A DNA stretch of 36,140 nucleotides from Limnoraphis robusta CS-951 (lineage in GTDB: Bacteria > Cyanobacteriota > Cyanobacteriia > Cyanobacteriales > Microcoleaceae): assembly GCF_000972705.2 (NCBI RefSeq), contig NZ_LATL02000279.1, forward strand, positions 1 through 36,140, written 5' to 3'. Position numbers and translations under genes: made by a program. Of this stretch, positions 1 through 8,611 are shown one piece after another. The notes beneath the pieces are model-generated. The model was given only the letters and a program-made list of their open reading frames with translations, was not told where the DNA came from and searched no databases. The stretch's first letter is position 1. Each line of letters starts with the position of its first letter.

Positions 1-1
1 T

Positions 2-370
2 TCCAAAGCAATTAGTGATTTAGGGTGGAGACAGTTTAGAACCCTTCTTGAAGGTAAAGCCGAAAAATATGGCCGAGAATTTCGAGTAATAAGTCGGTGG
101 GAACCGACAACTCAAAAATGTTCGTGCTGCGGCTTTAAAGGTGGTAAATTAGACCTTTCTGTTCGTGAGTGGACTTGTTTAAATTGTGGAACAGTACATG
201 ATCGTGATGGAAATGCCGCCTCAAATATTTTACTCGCCGGAGGACTTTCGGAGAGCCTAAACGGACGCGGAGGCAGGCGTGAGACTTCGGTTATTGAAGC
301 AGCAGCCCGTGAAACGTCAACCCACCTAGAGAATGCTGTTCAATTATCAATATTTGATATTTTGAAATAG
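2..370 (+). CDS. tnpB: RNA-guided endonuclease TnpB, C-terminal part (5' cut by window)
   Basis: This open frame runs from the window edge to TAG at 368-370 (122 residues visible). It carries the C-terminal RuvC/zinc-ribbon part of an IS200/IS605-type OrfB (TnpB): a CSCCG knuckle, a second knuckle CLNCG, and then DRDGNAASNIL, whose first or second Asp is the last RuvC carboxylate. A tail of about 45 residues follows; in this family the matching DNA usually overlaps the guide (omega/re) RNA scaffold. TnpB is known as an omegaRNA-guided nuclease that helps keep the transposon. The zinc ribbon differs clearly from the two other TnpB copies in the window, so this is a separate subfamily. Whether a tnpA lies upstream cannot be seen. 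Confidence 0.93.
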   Translation, partial: SKAISDLGWRQFRTLLEGKAEKYGREFRVISRWEPTTQKCSCCGFKGGKLDLSVREWTCLNCGTVHDRDGNAASNILLAGGLSESLNGRGGRRETSVIEAAARETSTHLENAVQLSIFDILK

Positions 371-415
371 TCTTCTGCTGGGAATCCCCGTTGTTTACGA
401 CGGGGAGGATGTCAA
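371..415 (+). mobile_element. Right end of IS200/IS605-type tnpB element
   Basis: Directly after the tnpB stop there is an imperfect hairpin (stem CCCCGTTG / CGACGGGG at 386-405) followed by GGAGGAT and the end motif TGTCAA at 410-415. The same layout (GAATCCCC hairpin, GGGGAG, TGTCAA) follows the tnpB at 26918-28117, so the two ends support each other. In this family the guide part of the omegaRNA lies just beyond the right end, here from position 416 into the GH15 leader. The exact cleavage base is inferred. Confidence 0.75.
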
Positions 416-469
416 CTCAGCCCCTCCCAAACAGGGCAGTACAGTATTTAATTGAATTTAAGCGACACA

Positions 470-2305
470 ATGACCTATCAACCGATTCAAAATTACGGCA
501 TTATTGGCAATATGTACACTACCGCCTTGGTGGGACGAAACGGATCAATAGACTGGTTTTGTTTTCCCCATCACGACTCGCCGAGTGTATTCGCATCAAT
601 TCTTGATGAAAATAAAGGCGGATATTTCAAAATTGCCCCTGCCATTCCTGATGTTACCTACAAACAACTTTACTGGCCGGAAAGTAATATTTTGATTACC
701 CGTTTCTTAACCTCTGATGGTGTGGGCGAAATTGTTGATTTTATGCCTGTCGGTTTAGGAGAAAATGAAATCGGCTATCATTCCCTCATCCGAGAAGTGC
801 GAGTAGTTCGGGGGAGTATGACCTTTTTAGCAGAATGTGAACCTGCTTTCAACTATTGTCGGGATGAACACGAAATTGATATCACCCCCAAAGGCGCCTG
901 TTTTTACTCCTCAACGCTGAATTTAGGACTCGCCACCGATATTCCCCTCGAACCCCAAAATAAAGGCGTCTGCGCTAAATTTACCCTAGAAGCGGGGCAA
1001 ATAGCGGTGTTTGTCTTGCAAGGTACCGAAGCGGGGGCGGGTTGCGGTTTACCCATCAAACCTTCCCAAGCCACAGAATTATTTAAACATACTGTCAATT
1101 ATTGGCGCAATTGGCTGTCTAAATGTACCTATCGGGGACGTTGGCGGGAAATGGTGGAACGTTCGGCGTTAGTGTTAAAATTACTGACGTTTGAACCCAC
1201 TGGGGCGATTATTGCGGCGCCGACTTGTAGTTTACCCGAAGGAATTGGCGGTGAACGAAATTGGGATTATCGTTATACTTGGATACGCGATGCTGCTTTT
1301 ACCTTGTATGGTTTGATGCGAATTGGCTTCACTGAAGAAGCCGAAAAATTCATGGAATGGATCGAAAATCGTTGTGAAGAACTCAATCCTGATGGTACTC
1401 TACAAATTGTTTATGGGATTGATGGTCGTCATGTTTTAACAGAAGAAACTCTCGATCATTTAGAAGGATATCGTCAATCCCGTCCGGTTCGCATTGGCAA
1501 TGAAGCCTACCAACAACTTCAATTAGATATTTACGGCGAGTTGATGGATTCGGTTTATTTGTACAATAAATATGGCACTCCGATTTCCTATGAACTCTGG
1601 ACTCAACTGCGAAAACTGATTAATTGGGTTTGTAATCATTGGCAGATGAAAGACCAAGGAATTTGGGAAATGCGAGGAGATGAACAGGCTTTTGTTTATT
1701 CTCGCTTAATGTGTTGGGTTGCATTAGATCGGGCGATACGACTGGCTGACAAACGTTCTTTTCCGGCTGAACGTCAACATTGGTTAGAAATACGCGATAA
1801 AATCTATGAAGAAATCATGGAAAAAGGCTGGAATAAAGAACGACAAGCGTTCATGCAATATTATGGCAGTGATACCCTTGATGCGGCTAATTTAATGATG
1901 CCTTTAGTGTTTTTCCTCTCTCCCACTGATCCGCGAATGTTGAAAACTTTAGATGCTATGAATAAACCCCCCGATCAAGGTGGATTAGTTTCAGATAATC
2001 TCGTTTATCGCTACAATGTTGATGAAACCCACGATGGTTTAGAAGGGGAAGAAGGCACGTTTAATATTTGTACCTTTTGGTTAGTTGAAGCCTTAACTCG
2101 TGCGGGACACCTCGACAAAAAACGTCTAGAATCAGCCCGTTTAATGTTTGAAGGAATGCTGGGTTATGCTAACCATTTAGGACTCTATGCTGAAGAAACC
2201 GGCGCCACAGGAGAAGCATTAGGAAATTTCCCCCAAGCCTTTACTCATTTAGCGCTAATTAGTGCGGCTTGGAACCTGAATAAAGCCCTCGGAGAACAAG
2301 AATAA
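470..2305 (+). CDS. Glycoside hydrolase family 15 protein (glucoamylase/trehalase-like)
   Basis: 611 residues from the ATG at 470. An in-frame TTG at 452 is also possible, but the ATG gives the usual family N-terminus ([14 protein letters not shown], then GSIDWFCFP). The N-terminal third is the beta-sandwich domain of bacterial GH15 proteins. The (alpha/alpha)6 barrel follows, with the hallmark [13 protein letters not shown] (residues 263-275) and a C-terminal EGEEGTF (525-531) that holds the second catalytic Glu region. There is no signal peptide, so it is cytoplasmic. The family hydrolyses alpha-glucosidic bonds (glucoamylase, trehalase, glucodextranase); the exact substrate cannot be read from the sequence. 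A glycogen or trehalose role is inference. The start lies 54 bp after the end of a tnpB element, so its promoter may have been replaced or may lie inside the element. Confidence 0.9.
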   Translation: MTYQPIQNYGIIGNMYTTALVGRNGSIDWFCFPHHDSPSVFASILDENKGGYFKIAPAIPDVTYKQLYWPESNILITRFLTSDGVGEIVDFMPVGLGENEIGYHSLIREVRVVRGSMTFLAECEPAFNYCRDEHEIDITPKGACFYSSTLNLGLATDIPLEPQNKGVCAKFTLEAGQIAVFVLQGTEAGAGCGLPIKPSQATELFKHTVNYWRNWLSKCTYRGRWREMVERSALVLKLLTFEPTGAIIAAPTCSLPEGIGGERNWDYRYTWIRDAAFTLYGLMRIGFTEEAEKFMEWIENRCEELNPDGTLQIVYGIDGRHVLTEETLDHLEGYRQSRPVRIGNEAYQQLQLDIYGELMDSVYLYNKYGTPISYELWTQLRKLINWVCNHWQMKDQGIWEMRGDEQAFVYSRLMCWVALDRAIRLADKRSFPAERQHWLEIRDKIYEEIMEKGWNKERQAFMQYYGSDTLDAANLMMPLVFFLSPTDPRMLKTLDAMNKPPDQGGLVSDNLVYRYNVDETHDGLEGEEGTFNICTFWLVEALTRAGHLDKKRLESARLMFEGMLGYANHLGLYAEETGATGEALGNFPQAFTHLALISAAWNLNKALGEQE

Positions 2306-2837
2306 GAAGGTTGAAACGGGTAGGGGCAATTCATGAATTGTCTCTACAACACTACTCAACCCGTAGGGGCTACGCCGTGCCATCGGGCTAGGGCCACTGT
2401 AAAGGGCTTCACATAACCCCCCTTTTTGTAAAGTTGACGATTCTAATCACCCATGAAGTTTAAAGATTCCGTAAAAATACGGTTGAGGTATTGCCATAAC
2501 GGAGTTAATCCAATTAGTATGTGTTCATAAATTTCGTCAATTAGACCTCCCAATTTCAATAACCCGTTACACGGGAAAGCCTAGCAGTTCATCAAGATTT
2601 AAGTTACGAATAGGGTTGGTGTTTGGGTGAAATCATAGGATTTTTACCCACCTCAATAGATTTTTGAAAAAGTCTAGCTCGATATTTTTTATTGAAATCG
2701 GGAAATTATCAGTTAACCTTATGCTTTCAGGTTAACGGGGAGAGATTTAAACGAGTTTCCAGGGGATTAACTATCTCTGTTTGAACTTGCTTTTCTACCA
2801 GCAATCTAGTTATCCACTTCTACCTAATTATCTAACG
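2306..2837. other. Intergenic region with a palindromic repeat
   Basis: No gene was seen. At 2320-2347 lies an almost perfect palindrome centred on AATTCATGAATT with GTAGGGGC / GTCTCTAC arms (GU-tolerant as RNA), resembling small dispersed cyanobacterial repeats. A degenerate half (TTGATGAATTGTCTCTA) recurs near 14974. A second GC-rich stretch, GTAGGGGCTACGCC, follows at about 2362. The rest is AT-rich and probably holds the promoter of the gene at 2838. Confidence 0.5.
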
Positions 2838-3455
2838 ATGACTCTCAAAAATATCTTCAACCAAGTTACATCTACCGTAGCTACTGCTGTTGTGTTGTCT
2901 GCTGCGATCGCCTTTGAAGCACCCAAAGCAGAAGCTGCTATTTTTCAATGGGATTTCTCTAACGTTGTTGGTGGCATAGATGGAACCGTTTCAGGAATAC
3001 TAGAAGTACCTGAAGGAGACAATGTTTCAGCAACGTCTGTTATCCTGACTTCTACAACAAATCCATTATTTGAATCTTTAATTGGATTTGACTTTACTAC
3101 ACTTCCTAACTTCTCTAATCAATTTAAAGTTGAAGGGAAAAAGATCACCGCATCACTTTTTGGAACTGATTTTTTCAGTAATACAACCAATCTGAGTCTA
3201 GAATTTAATTCCGGGGAATTCGGAGATGTAAATAGTCAAAATATAGCTTTACTGACAATCGCTGGAAACCCCTTTGATGTTTGTACTGAAGATTGTTTAC
3301 AAACCGCCGAAATTTTTGGAGACAATACAGGAGACACTCAGTTTGCTCCCACTTTCACAGCAGTACCTGAAGCGTCACCTGCTACGGGATTATTAGTGAC
3401 ATTCGGATTAGTTGGAGTCTATCAGCTTCGCAAAACAATTCGTCGGTTTCATTAA
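2838..3455 (+). CDS. Secreted PEP-CTERM-like protein of unknown function
   Basis: 205 residues from the ATG at 2838. A frame extension to a TTG at 2781 lacks a sensible N-terminus, whereas this start gives a clear signal peptide (MTLKNIFNQ, hydrophobic core, then a cut near AEA-AIF at about residue 34). The middle is Thr/Ser/Asn-rich and beta-type, with one Cys pair (VCTEDC). The C-terminus VPEASPATGLLVTFGLVGVY plus a basic tail has the PEP-CTERM layout, with the motif degenerated to PEA. PEP-CTERM proteins are exported and processed by an exosortase at the inner membrane. I do not recognise the ectodomain. A terminator-like repeat follows the stop and is shared with the next two genes. Confidence 0.75.
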   Translation: MTLKNIFNQVTSTVATAVVLSAAIAFEAPKAEAAIFQWDFSNVVGGIDGTVSGILEVPEGDNVSATSVILTSTTNPLFESLIGFDFTTLPNFSNQFKVEGKKITASLFGTDFFSNTTNLSLEFNSGEFGDVNSQNIALLTIAGNPFDVCTEDCLQTAEIFGDNTGDTQFAPTFTAVPEASPATGLLVTFGLVGVYQLRKTIRRFH

Positions 3456-3471
3456 GAGCTACTTGTCCTCT

Positions 3472-3933
3472 TAAATAGAGTATTAGATTAGGATGGGCTA
3501 AATAGTATGGGTGGGATGGGTAATAGCCATCCTACTTTTATTTTAGATTGTGCCTATTGACTTTAAATAACCCTCCTCTATGTCAAGAAACTCCCGAAAT
3601 AATTTACACAACTTTTCAAAATAAACTTGCTTTTTTATGATAGACTTTATAGAGTTCTCTTAAGACTAAAGATAACTTTTAACACTGTTGTAACTCACAG
3701 CTCAAGTATTCTATTCTACATCTGTAGAACTCTTGAGATTCATAAATTTCTGAAATTTTTCTGAAATTTAGGGCGAATTTACTCTAGGTTGAAAGCATGA
3801 AAAACATCTTCACTAAAATTGCTGCTACCGCAGTAACAACGGTTGCCTTTTCCAGTATTATTGCTGTTGACGCTTTTGCAGCTACAATAAAACCGACTCC
3901 CCTGATTTTTGATGACGATGGTAGCCAAGATGG
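3472..3933 (+). repeat. Direct repeat copy 1: terminator, leader and signal-peptide coding region
   Basis: This 462 bp stretch is repeated at 4957-5418 at a constant offset of 1485 bp with no indel. By eye there are about a dozen mismatches, all in the non-coding part; the 137 coding bases after the ATG look identical. It carries the terminator of the preceding gene, the whole 5' leader, and codons 1-45 of the nucleoside-hydrolase-like gene. Identity stops abruptly just after the DDDGSQDG motif region. Confidence 0.92.
3490..3545 (+). terminator. Hairpin plus T-rich tail after the first PEP-CTERM gene
   Basis: AGGATGGGCTA (3490-3500) pairs with TAGCCATCCT (3524-3533), leaving one bulge, and is followed by ACTTTTATTTT. 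Near-identical copies follow the two nucleoside-hydrolase-like genes. Confidence 0.7.
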
Positions 3934-4963
3934 ATTAGCAGCTCTTTCATATATACTAGCTAATCCTAAATTTGATCTCAAAGCAATTACAATGTCTCAT
4001 GGGGTTGCTCGGCCTGAAAGTGAAGATTTTCAAATGGGTCTAAAGCGAATGCTCGGTTTCCTTGATGCAACCGATATTCCAGTTGGTATTGGTTCGGCTG
4101 TACCACTTACAGGTGATAACGCTTTTCCTGACTTTATTCGCAATGATGCCGAAAAATTTTACGCTCCTTTTGTTACTTTACCTGAAGAAGTACCCGATAT
4201 TGAATTTGGTACTGCGGCAGAATTACTGGTCGAAACCATTAACAACTCTCCTGAACCTGTAGCAATTCTTTCTACAGGTTCAATGACCAATATGGCGGAA
4301 GCTCTCCGAATCGATCCAGGTATTATTGATAATATTTCTGTCCTTCAGATTATGGGCGGAGCCTTATTTGTCCCAGGAAATTTAGGAGTTATTCCTGAGC
4401 CTCCCTTCTCTACAAATGAAGTAGCGGAGTTTAATATTTGGCTTGATCCTGTAGCTTCTCAGGAAGTGTTTCAAGCGGGAGAAAATGGCTTAAATATTCA
4501 ACTCACTCCTCTAGATGCAACGAATAAAATTGAGTTTACTCGTGAGGACTATGAAGCCTGGTTAGCAACAGGTACACCAGAAAGCATTTTAGCAGCAGAG
4601 TTCTTAGATTTTTCTCTGGTCGTTGTTGGGGGTGATGTTAATCCTAACCCTCTCTGGGATATGGTTGCTGCGATTAACTTGAGCGAGTTGGAGTTCTCGC
4701 CTGAAACCGGATTACACATTGAAATTGACACTGAATCTGCTCCTGGAGAAACTCAAGGACAGACACAAGTCATTCCGGGTTTACCTCCGAATACTCTTGT
4801 TTCTCTCGATCCGAGTTTCGATAATTTGTCTTTTAATGCAGGTAATTTATTTGCATACCTCGAAGAAAGTAAGTCTGTACCTGAACCGACAACAGCAGCA
4901 GGTTTACTGATATTTGGTGCGTTAGGGGCTGTATTAACTCGTCAGAAAAAACAAACTAAATAG
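3797..4963 (+). CDS. Secreted nucleoside hydrolase-like protein with PEP-CTERM anchor, copy 1
   Basis: 388 residues. Signal peptide 1-29 (cut near AFA-AT), inosine-uridine nucleoside hydrolase fold over about 35-330, and a C-terminal VPEPTTAAGLLIFGALGAVL plus RQKK tail (PEP-CTERM). Family features seen are IFDDDGSQDG at the first strand, where the usual form is DxDPGxDD, then MGGA, a GN, AEFN and DP, which contain the Asn-Glu-Asn ribose-binding set. Two changes stand out. The last metal Asp of the first motif is Gly46, and the usual His-Asp of the C-terminal loop is Trp287-Asp288. Known members split N-glycosidic bonds of nucleosides in a calcium site; activity of this variant is uncertain. 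Export to the cell surface, with nucleoside scavenging there, is inference. It is followed by its own terminator and a tandem copy. Confidence 0.85.
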   Translation: MKNIFTKIAATAVTTVAFSSIIAVDAFAATIKPTPLIFDDDGSQDGLAALSYILANPKFDLKAITMSHGVARPESEDFQMGLKRMLGFLDATDIPVGIGSAVPLTGDNAFPDFIRNDAEKFYAPFVTLPEEVPDIEFGTAAELLVETINNSPEPVAILSTGSMTNMAEALRIDPGIIDNISVLQIMGGALFVPGNLGVIPEPPFSTNEVAEFNIWLDPVASQEVFQAGENGLNIQLTPLDATNKIEFTREDYEAWLATGTPESILAAEFLDFSLVVVGGDVNPNPLWDMVAAINLSELEFSPETGLHIEIDTESAPGETQGQTQVIPGLPPNTLVSLDPSFDNLSFNAGNLFAYLEESKSVPEPTTAAGLLIFGALGAVLTRQKKQTK

Positions 4964-5418
4964 AGTATTAGATTAGGATGGGCTAAATAGTATTGGTGGG
5001 ATGGGTAATGGCCATCCTACTTTTATTTGAGATTGTGCCTATTGACTTTAAATAACCCTCCTCTATGTCAAGAAACTCCCGAAATAATTTACACAAATTT
5101 TTAAAATAAACTTGCTTTTTTATGATATACTTTATAGAGTTATCTTAAGACTAAAGATAACTTTTAACAGTGTTGTAACTCACAACTCAAGTATTCTATC
5201 ATACATCTGTAGAACTCTTGAGATTCATAAATTTCTGAAATTTTTCTGAAATTTAGGGCGAATTTACTCTAGGTTGAAAGCATGAAAAACATCTTCACTA
5301 AAATTGCTGCTACCGCAGTAACAACGGTTGCCTTTTCCAGTATTATTGCTGTTGACGCTTTTGCAGCTACAATAAAACCGACTCCCCTGATTTTTGATGA
5401 CGATGGTAGCCAAGATGG
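4957..5418 (+). repeat. Direct repeat copy 2 of 3472-3933
   Basis: Same 462 bp unit as at 3472-3933, offset 1485 bp. It supplies copy 2 with the same leader and signal peptide. The 3' part of the two genes is again almost identical (from about VSLDPSFDNLSF to the stop), while the core between differs widely. Confidence 0.92.
4975..5026 (+). terminator. Terminator after nucleoside hydrolase-like copy 1
   Basis: This is the second copy of the AGGATGGGCTA stem; its 3' arm is GCCATCCT (5011-5018), then ACTTTTATTT. It differs from the copy at 3490 by only a few bases. Confidence 0.7.
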
Positions 5419-6439
5419 GATGACCGCCTTAGCTTATATGTTAGCGAATCCTAAATTTGACATTGAAGCCATTACGATCGCTCAAGGGATTGCTCGTCCT
5501 GAAGTTTTTGTGAATAATGTTGAGCGAATGTTGGGACGCTTAGATATAACAGGAATTCCTTTAGGAATTGGTAGACCTGATCCGGTAGCTGGAAATAACG
5601 CTTTTCCCGACTTTGTTCGGGATGGTTCTGATAGTTTTTGGCCGCCATTTGTAACGCTACCAGATACCGCTCCTCCTGTTGAAAAAAGATCGGCGGCTGA
5701 ACTGATTGTAGAAACTGTTAAAAACTCTCCTGAACCTGTTGCCATTTTAGCCACTGGTCCTTTAACAAATATTGCCGAAGCCCTACGACTTGATCCCACT
5801 ATTATCGATAATATTTCAGTCGTACAAATCATGGGCGGAGCAGTATATGTTCCCGGAAATTTGACCACATTTCCTGACCCACCTTTCTCTACAAACTTGA
5901 CTGCTGAGTTTAATATCTGGATTGATCCGCTAGCTGCTCAAGAAGTATTTAGTGCGGCTGAAAAGGGATTAAAAATTCAGTTAACGCCCCTAGATGCAAC
6001 CAATAAAGTAGAATTTAGTCGCGAAGATTACTCAGCCTGGATCGCTACAGGAACACCAGAAAGTTTAATCGCGGCTGAGTTTTTAGACTTTGCGCTTACT
6101 GTTATTCAAAGTGATGATGATCCGAACCCCGTTTGGGATTTAATTGCTGCAATTGATCTGAGTGAAGCTAACTTTTCACCCAAAACTCTGATCCCGTTAA
6201 ATGTTGATACAGAATCCGATCCAGGCGCAAATCAAGGACAAACATTTGTTGATCCGAACGGATTTCCCATTTTTGTTTCTCTCGATCCAAGTTTCGATAA
6301 TTTGTCTTTTAATGCAAGTAACCTTTTTGCATACCTTGAAGAAAGCAAGTCTGTACCTGAACCGACAACAGCAGCAGGTTTACTGATATTTGGTGCGTTA
6401 GGGGCTGTATTAACTCGTCAGAAAAAACAAACTAAATAG
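5282..6439 (+). CDS. Secreted nucleoside hydrolase-like protein with PEP-CTERM anchor, copy 2
   Basis: 385 residues, tandem paralogue of the gene at 3797. The first 46 residues are identical to copy 1 (signal peptide and IFDDDGSQDG) and the last 54 or so differ by a single Gly/Ser, while the hydrolase core has diverged strongly. It keeps MGGA, GN and AEFN, the DP motif and PLDATNK. The C-terminal active-site loop has Trp285-Asp286 in place of His-Asp, and the first motif ends in Gly instead of Asp, exactly as in copy 1, so these changes are conserved within the pair and not random decay. Both copies have open frames. Different substrate preference between the copies is a reasonable inference from the diverged core. 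Confidence 0.85.
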   Translation: MKNIFTKIAATAVTTVAFSSIIAVDAFAATIKPTPLIFDDDGSQDGMTALAYMLANPKFDIEAITIAQGIARPEVFVNNVERMLGRLDITGIPLGIGRPDPVAGNNAFPDFVRDGSDSFWPPFVTLPDTAPPVEKRSAAELIVETVKNSPEPVAILATGPLTNIAEALRLDPTIIDNISVVQIMGGAVYVPGNLTTFPDPPFSTNLTAEFNIWIDPLAAQEVFSAAEKGLKIQLTPLDATNKVEFSREDYSAWIATGTPESLIAAEFLDFALTVIQSDDDPNPVWDLIAAIDLSEANFSPKTLIPLNVDTESDPGANQGQTFVDPNGFPIFVSLDPSFDNLSFNASNLFAYLEESKSVPEPTTAAGLLIFGALGAVLTRQKKQTK

Positions 6440-6450
6440 AGTATTAGATT

Positions 6451-6478
6451 AGGATGGGTCATTCTCATCCTACTAATA
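6451..6478 (+). terminator. Short terminator-like hairpin after copy 2
   Basis: AGGATG (6451-6456) pairs with CATCCT (6466-6471), with a short loop and AT-rich flank. This is a shortened third version of the stem at 3490 and 4975. Confidence 0.5.
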
Positions 6479-6594
6479 TTTCAAGAAAAATTGTTGGGAA
6501 TTAAATTGTAAAATTCTGTAAATTTTTTGCCTTTCCTAGAGAAATTTACCCTATCCTAATGGTAAATTAATCACCTTTCTCTAGGGAGAAATTT

Positions 6595-7335
6595 ATGTTC
6601 TCAAAACTTTCTGTTAACCTGCTATTAACCTCAGCGTTTGCTTTGGCGGGAACGGCGGCGAATGCGTTAACACTCAACGGTTCAGAGGGGAGTTGGAGTC
6701 ATCCCATCGGTGGAAGTTTTATTGAATATCAAACGATAGGCGAAGAAAACCAAATTCGTTGGGGTGATCCAGTTATTCCCGGTGCAAAAAGTGGACTCGG
6801 GTTTACCGGAGTTGATGGGACAGATTTGGAACTCGAAAACGTTTTTCAAATTGGAATGTTGCGTCATTTCAATAACGTTATTTACGGAAATACAGCCGCC
6901 TCTGCGGTTAATCTCGCCCTCAGTTTAGACTTTGCGGAATTTGGGCTAAAAACCTTTGATTTTAACTTAGAAATTGACGAAACTCCCAATAATGGAAACT
7001 GTATGTATTACAGTGTCAGCAGCGACTGTTCTGACAAAATTTCCTTTCCCATTACTTTTTCACCTGAAAGCTTTGAAATCGATGGAGTTAGCTACACTTT
7101 ATCGTTAGTTGGCTTTAGTTACGGTGCCGGTCAAGATATTCTCAGCGATTTTATTTCCCAAGAACATCAAATCTCAGAAGCCTTATTATTTGGGAAAATA
7201 ACTGCGGTTGAAAACCTGACTGCCATCTCTACACAGCCGGAAAAAAAAGTTCCCGAACCGCAAACAATCGGAGGTTTTTTGGCTTTGGGCTTAATCTTAA
7301 CTAATCGGTTTTTAAAACGAGATTCGTTAAAATAG
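6595..7335 (+). CDS. PEP-CTERM protein, THxN / choice-of-anchor K type
   Basis: 246 residues; ATG preceded by AGGGAGAAA, a good ribosome binding site. Signal peptide at about 1-25 (LAGTAANA-LTL). The ectodomain has the pattern of THxN or choice-of-anchor K proteins: GSWSHPIGG, then a NQIRWGDP stretch, KSGLGFTG, a FNN after a conserved His, and an SLDF strand, with one Cys pair (NCMYYSVSSDC). The C-terminus is KKVPEPQTIGGFLALGLIL plus a basic tail, a typical PEP-CTERM sorting signal. It is therefore exported and probably surface-anchored; molecular function is unknown. The last 35 bp overlap the 3' end of the convergent gene on the other strand. Confidence 0.8.
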   Translation: MFSKLSVNLLLTSAFALAGTAANALTLNGSEGSWSHPIGGSFIEYQTIGEENQIRWGDPVIPGAKSGLGFTGVDGTDLELENVFQIGMLRHFNNVIYGNTAASAVNLALSLDFAEFGLKTFDFNLEIDETPNNGNCMYYSVSSDCSDKISFPITFSPESFEIDGVSYTLSLVGFSYGAGQDILSDFISQEHQISEALLFGKITAVENLTAISTQPEKKVPEPQTIGGFLALGLILTNRFLKRDSLK

Positions 7336-8611
7336 TATTCATTTTGTTCCCACATTCAATGTACTCTTTTTGCGGAATAGATTCGCCCATAATTCCCGCT
7401 CCTGCGTTCAAATGAATGCTATTTCCATATTGATAAGCTGAACGAATCGGAATCGCAAAATCAGCTTTCCCTTCACAGTTAAACCAACCAATAGCGCCTG
7501 CATAAATCCCTCTGGGTGTATCTTCTAAACGATCAATCCAAGCAATCGCCTGACTTTTTTCAATTCCCGAAACCGTAATCGCCGGAAACAACGCTTTTAA
7601 CGCATCCCAAGGTGTTTTATCCGCTTGAAGTTGTCCGACAACATGAGAGGATAAATGTTGAACATAGGGATACTGTTTCACCTGCATAAAATCTAAGATT
7701 TTCACCGTATTCTGAACACAAATTTCCGCCATTTCTTGTTGAACCAATAAAATCGAAAGCGCGTGTTCTTTCACTTCTTTTGCATCGCTAAATAATTCTC
7801 GCTGAAGTCGCAAATCTTCTTCTATATTCTCCCCTCTAGGTCGAGTTCCCGCTAAAGGATTCGTCACCGTCCAATTATTAGCATGAATCTCCATTAAAAT
7901 TTCGGGACTGAAGCCAACACCTTGCACTTCTCCAAACTGAAAACAATAGGAACGTGCTGAATGATTTCCTTGATAACCCAGCGCATAAGTTCCTAAAATA
8001 TCCAATTCTCCAGGAAACTTGATCGAACGACAAATAATCGCTTTTTGCAGTTCTCCCGCTTGAATAGCTTCAATTAACTGCTGAACTTTTTCGATGTACT
8101 GTTGTTTTTCAGTCAAATATAATTCCGGTAAGGAAGTCGAAGAATAGTTGTGAAAAGCGCTCGTTTCGATTTCACAAAGGCTTTGTAATTTAGACAAATG
8201 CTTGAGACTCTTAATATAAACCCCTTCTGCGGTAATGCGGAGTTCAGTTTCAGGGACAAAAAAATAAAGTAGGGGTTGATCAATCGCTTTGGTATAGGGA
8301 TAATAAAAACGAGCCATATCAAAGCTAACATAACCATATGCTGTCCAATTCTCAATCGCTAACTTGGAAAACGCTGACTCGACTTGTTTAAACGGATCTC
8401 GGATCGGTTGAAATTGCTGTTGATCTAAACCATTGATCGAAATCGCCTCCAGACTGACTGATACAGTTGCTAAAGCGTTAGCCGCGATGCGAACCTCCTG
8501 TTGCTGGTGGTACATCATATAATCAAAAAATAGCCCAGATTCTAGCAGATTTTGCAACAAAATCAGGGAGTCTCTTTGACCGGGGATAAATCGTTCTTGA
8601 TAAGTCAGCAT
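7301..8611 (-). CDS. Salicylate synthase-like chorismate-utilising enzyme
   Basis: 436 residues, one chorismate-binding (MST) domain over about 165-432. The spacing matches mycobacterial MbtI as I remember its active site: Lys190 (general base), Glu237 in GFSPE (general acid), LAGT 253-256, Glu282 in KEH, His319, Thr346, Tyr370, Arg390, Gly404 and Gly406, Glu416, Glu419 and Lys423, all at a constant offset of 15. The lysine base sets it apart from anthranilate and aminodeoxychorismate synthases, which have Gln there. The family turns chorismate into isochorismate and then, in salicylate synthases, salicylate plus pyruvate. An isochorismate-only product (phylloquinone route) remains possible. 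No salicylate-using siderophore genes are in the window. The ATG at 8611 gives a full-length family N-terminus. Confidence 0.78.
   Translation of the reverse strand: MLTYQERFIPGQRDSLILLQNLLESGLFFDYMMYHQQQEVRIAANALATVSVSLEAISINGLDQQQFQPIRDPFKQVESAFSKLAIENWTAYGYVSFDMARFYYPYTKAIDQPLLYFFVPETELRITAEGVYIKSLKHLSKLQSLCEIETSAFHNYSSTSLPELYLTEKQQYIEKVQQLIEAIQAGELQKAIICRSIKFPGELDILGTYALGYQGNHSARSYCFQFGEVQGVGFSPEILMEIHANNWTVTNPLAGTRPRGENIEEDLRLQRELFSDAKEVKEHALSILLVQQEMAEICVQNTVKILDFMQVKQYPYVQHLSSHVVGQLQADKTPWDALKALFPAITVSGIEKSQAIAWIDRLEDTPRGIYAGAIGWFNCEGKADFAIPIRSAYQYGNSIHLNAGAGIMGESIPQKEYIECGNKMNTILTNLVLKTD

Noticed and set aside
2838..7335. Exosortase next to the PEP-CTERM genes
   Set aside because: No exosortase-like membrane protein with its Cys/Arg/His motif is found in the window; it must be elsewhere in the genome.
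7301..8611. Anthranilate synthase component I or PabB
   Set aside because: It has Lys190 at the nucleophile/base place where those enzymes have Gln, and the rest of the active site fits salicylate/isochorismate synthases.
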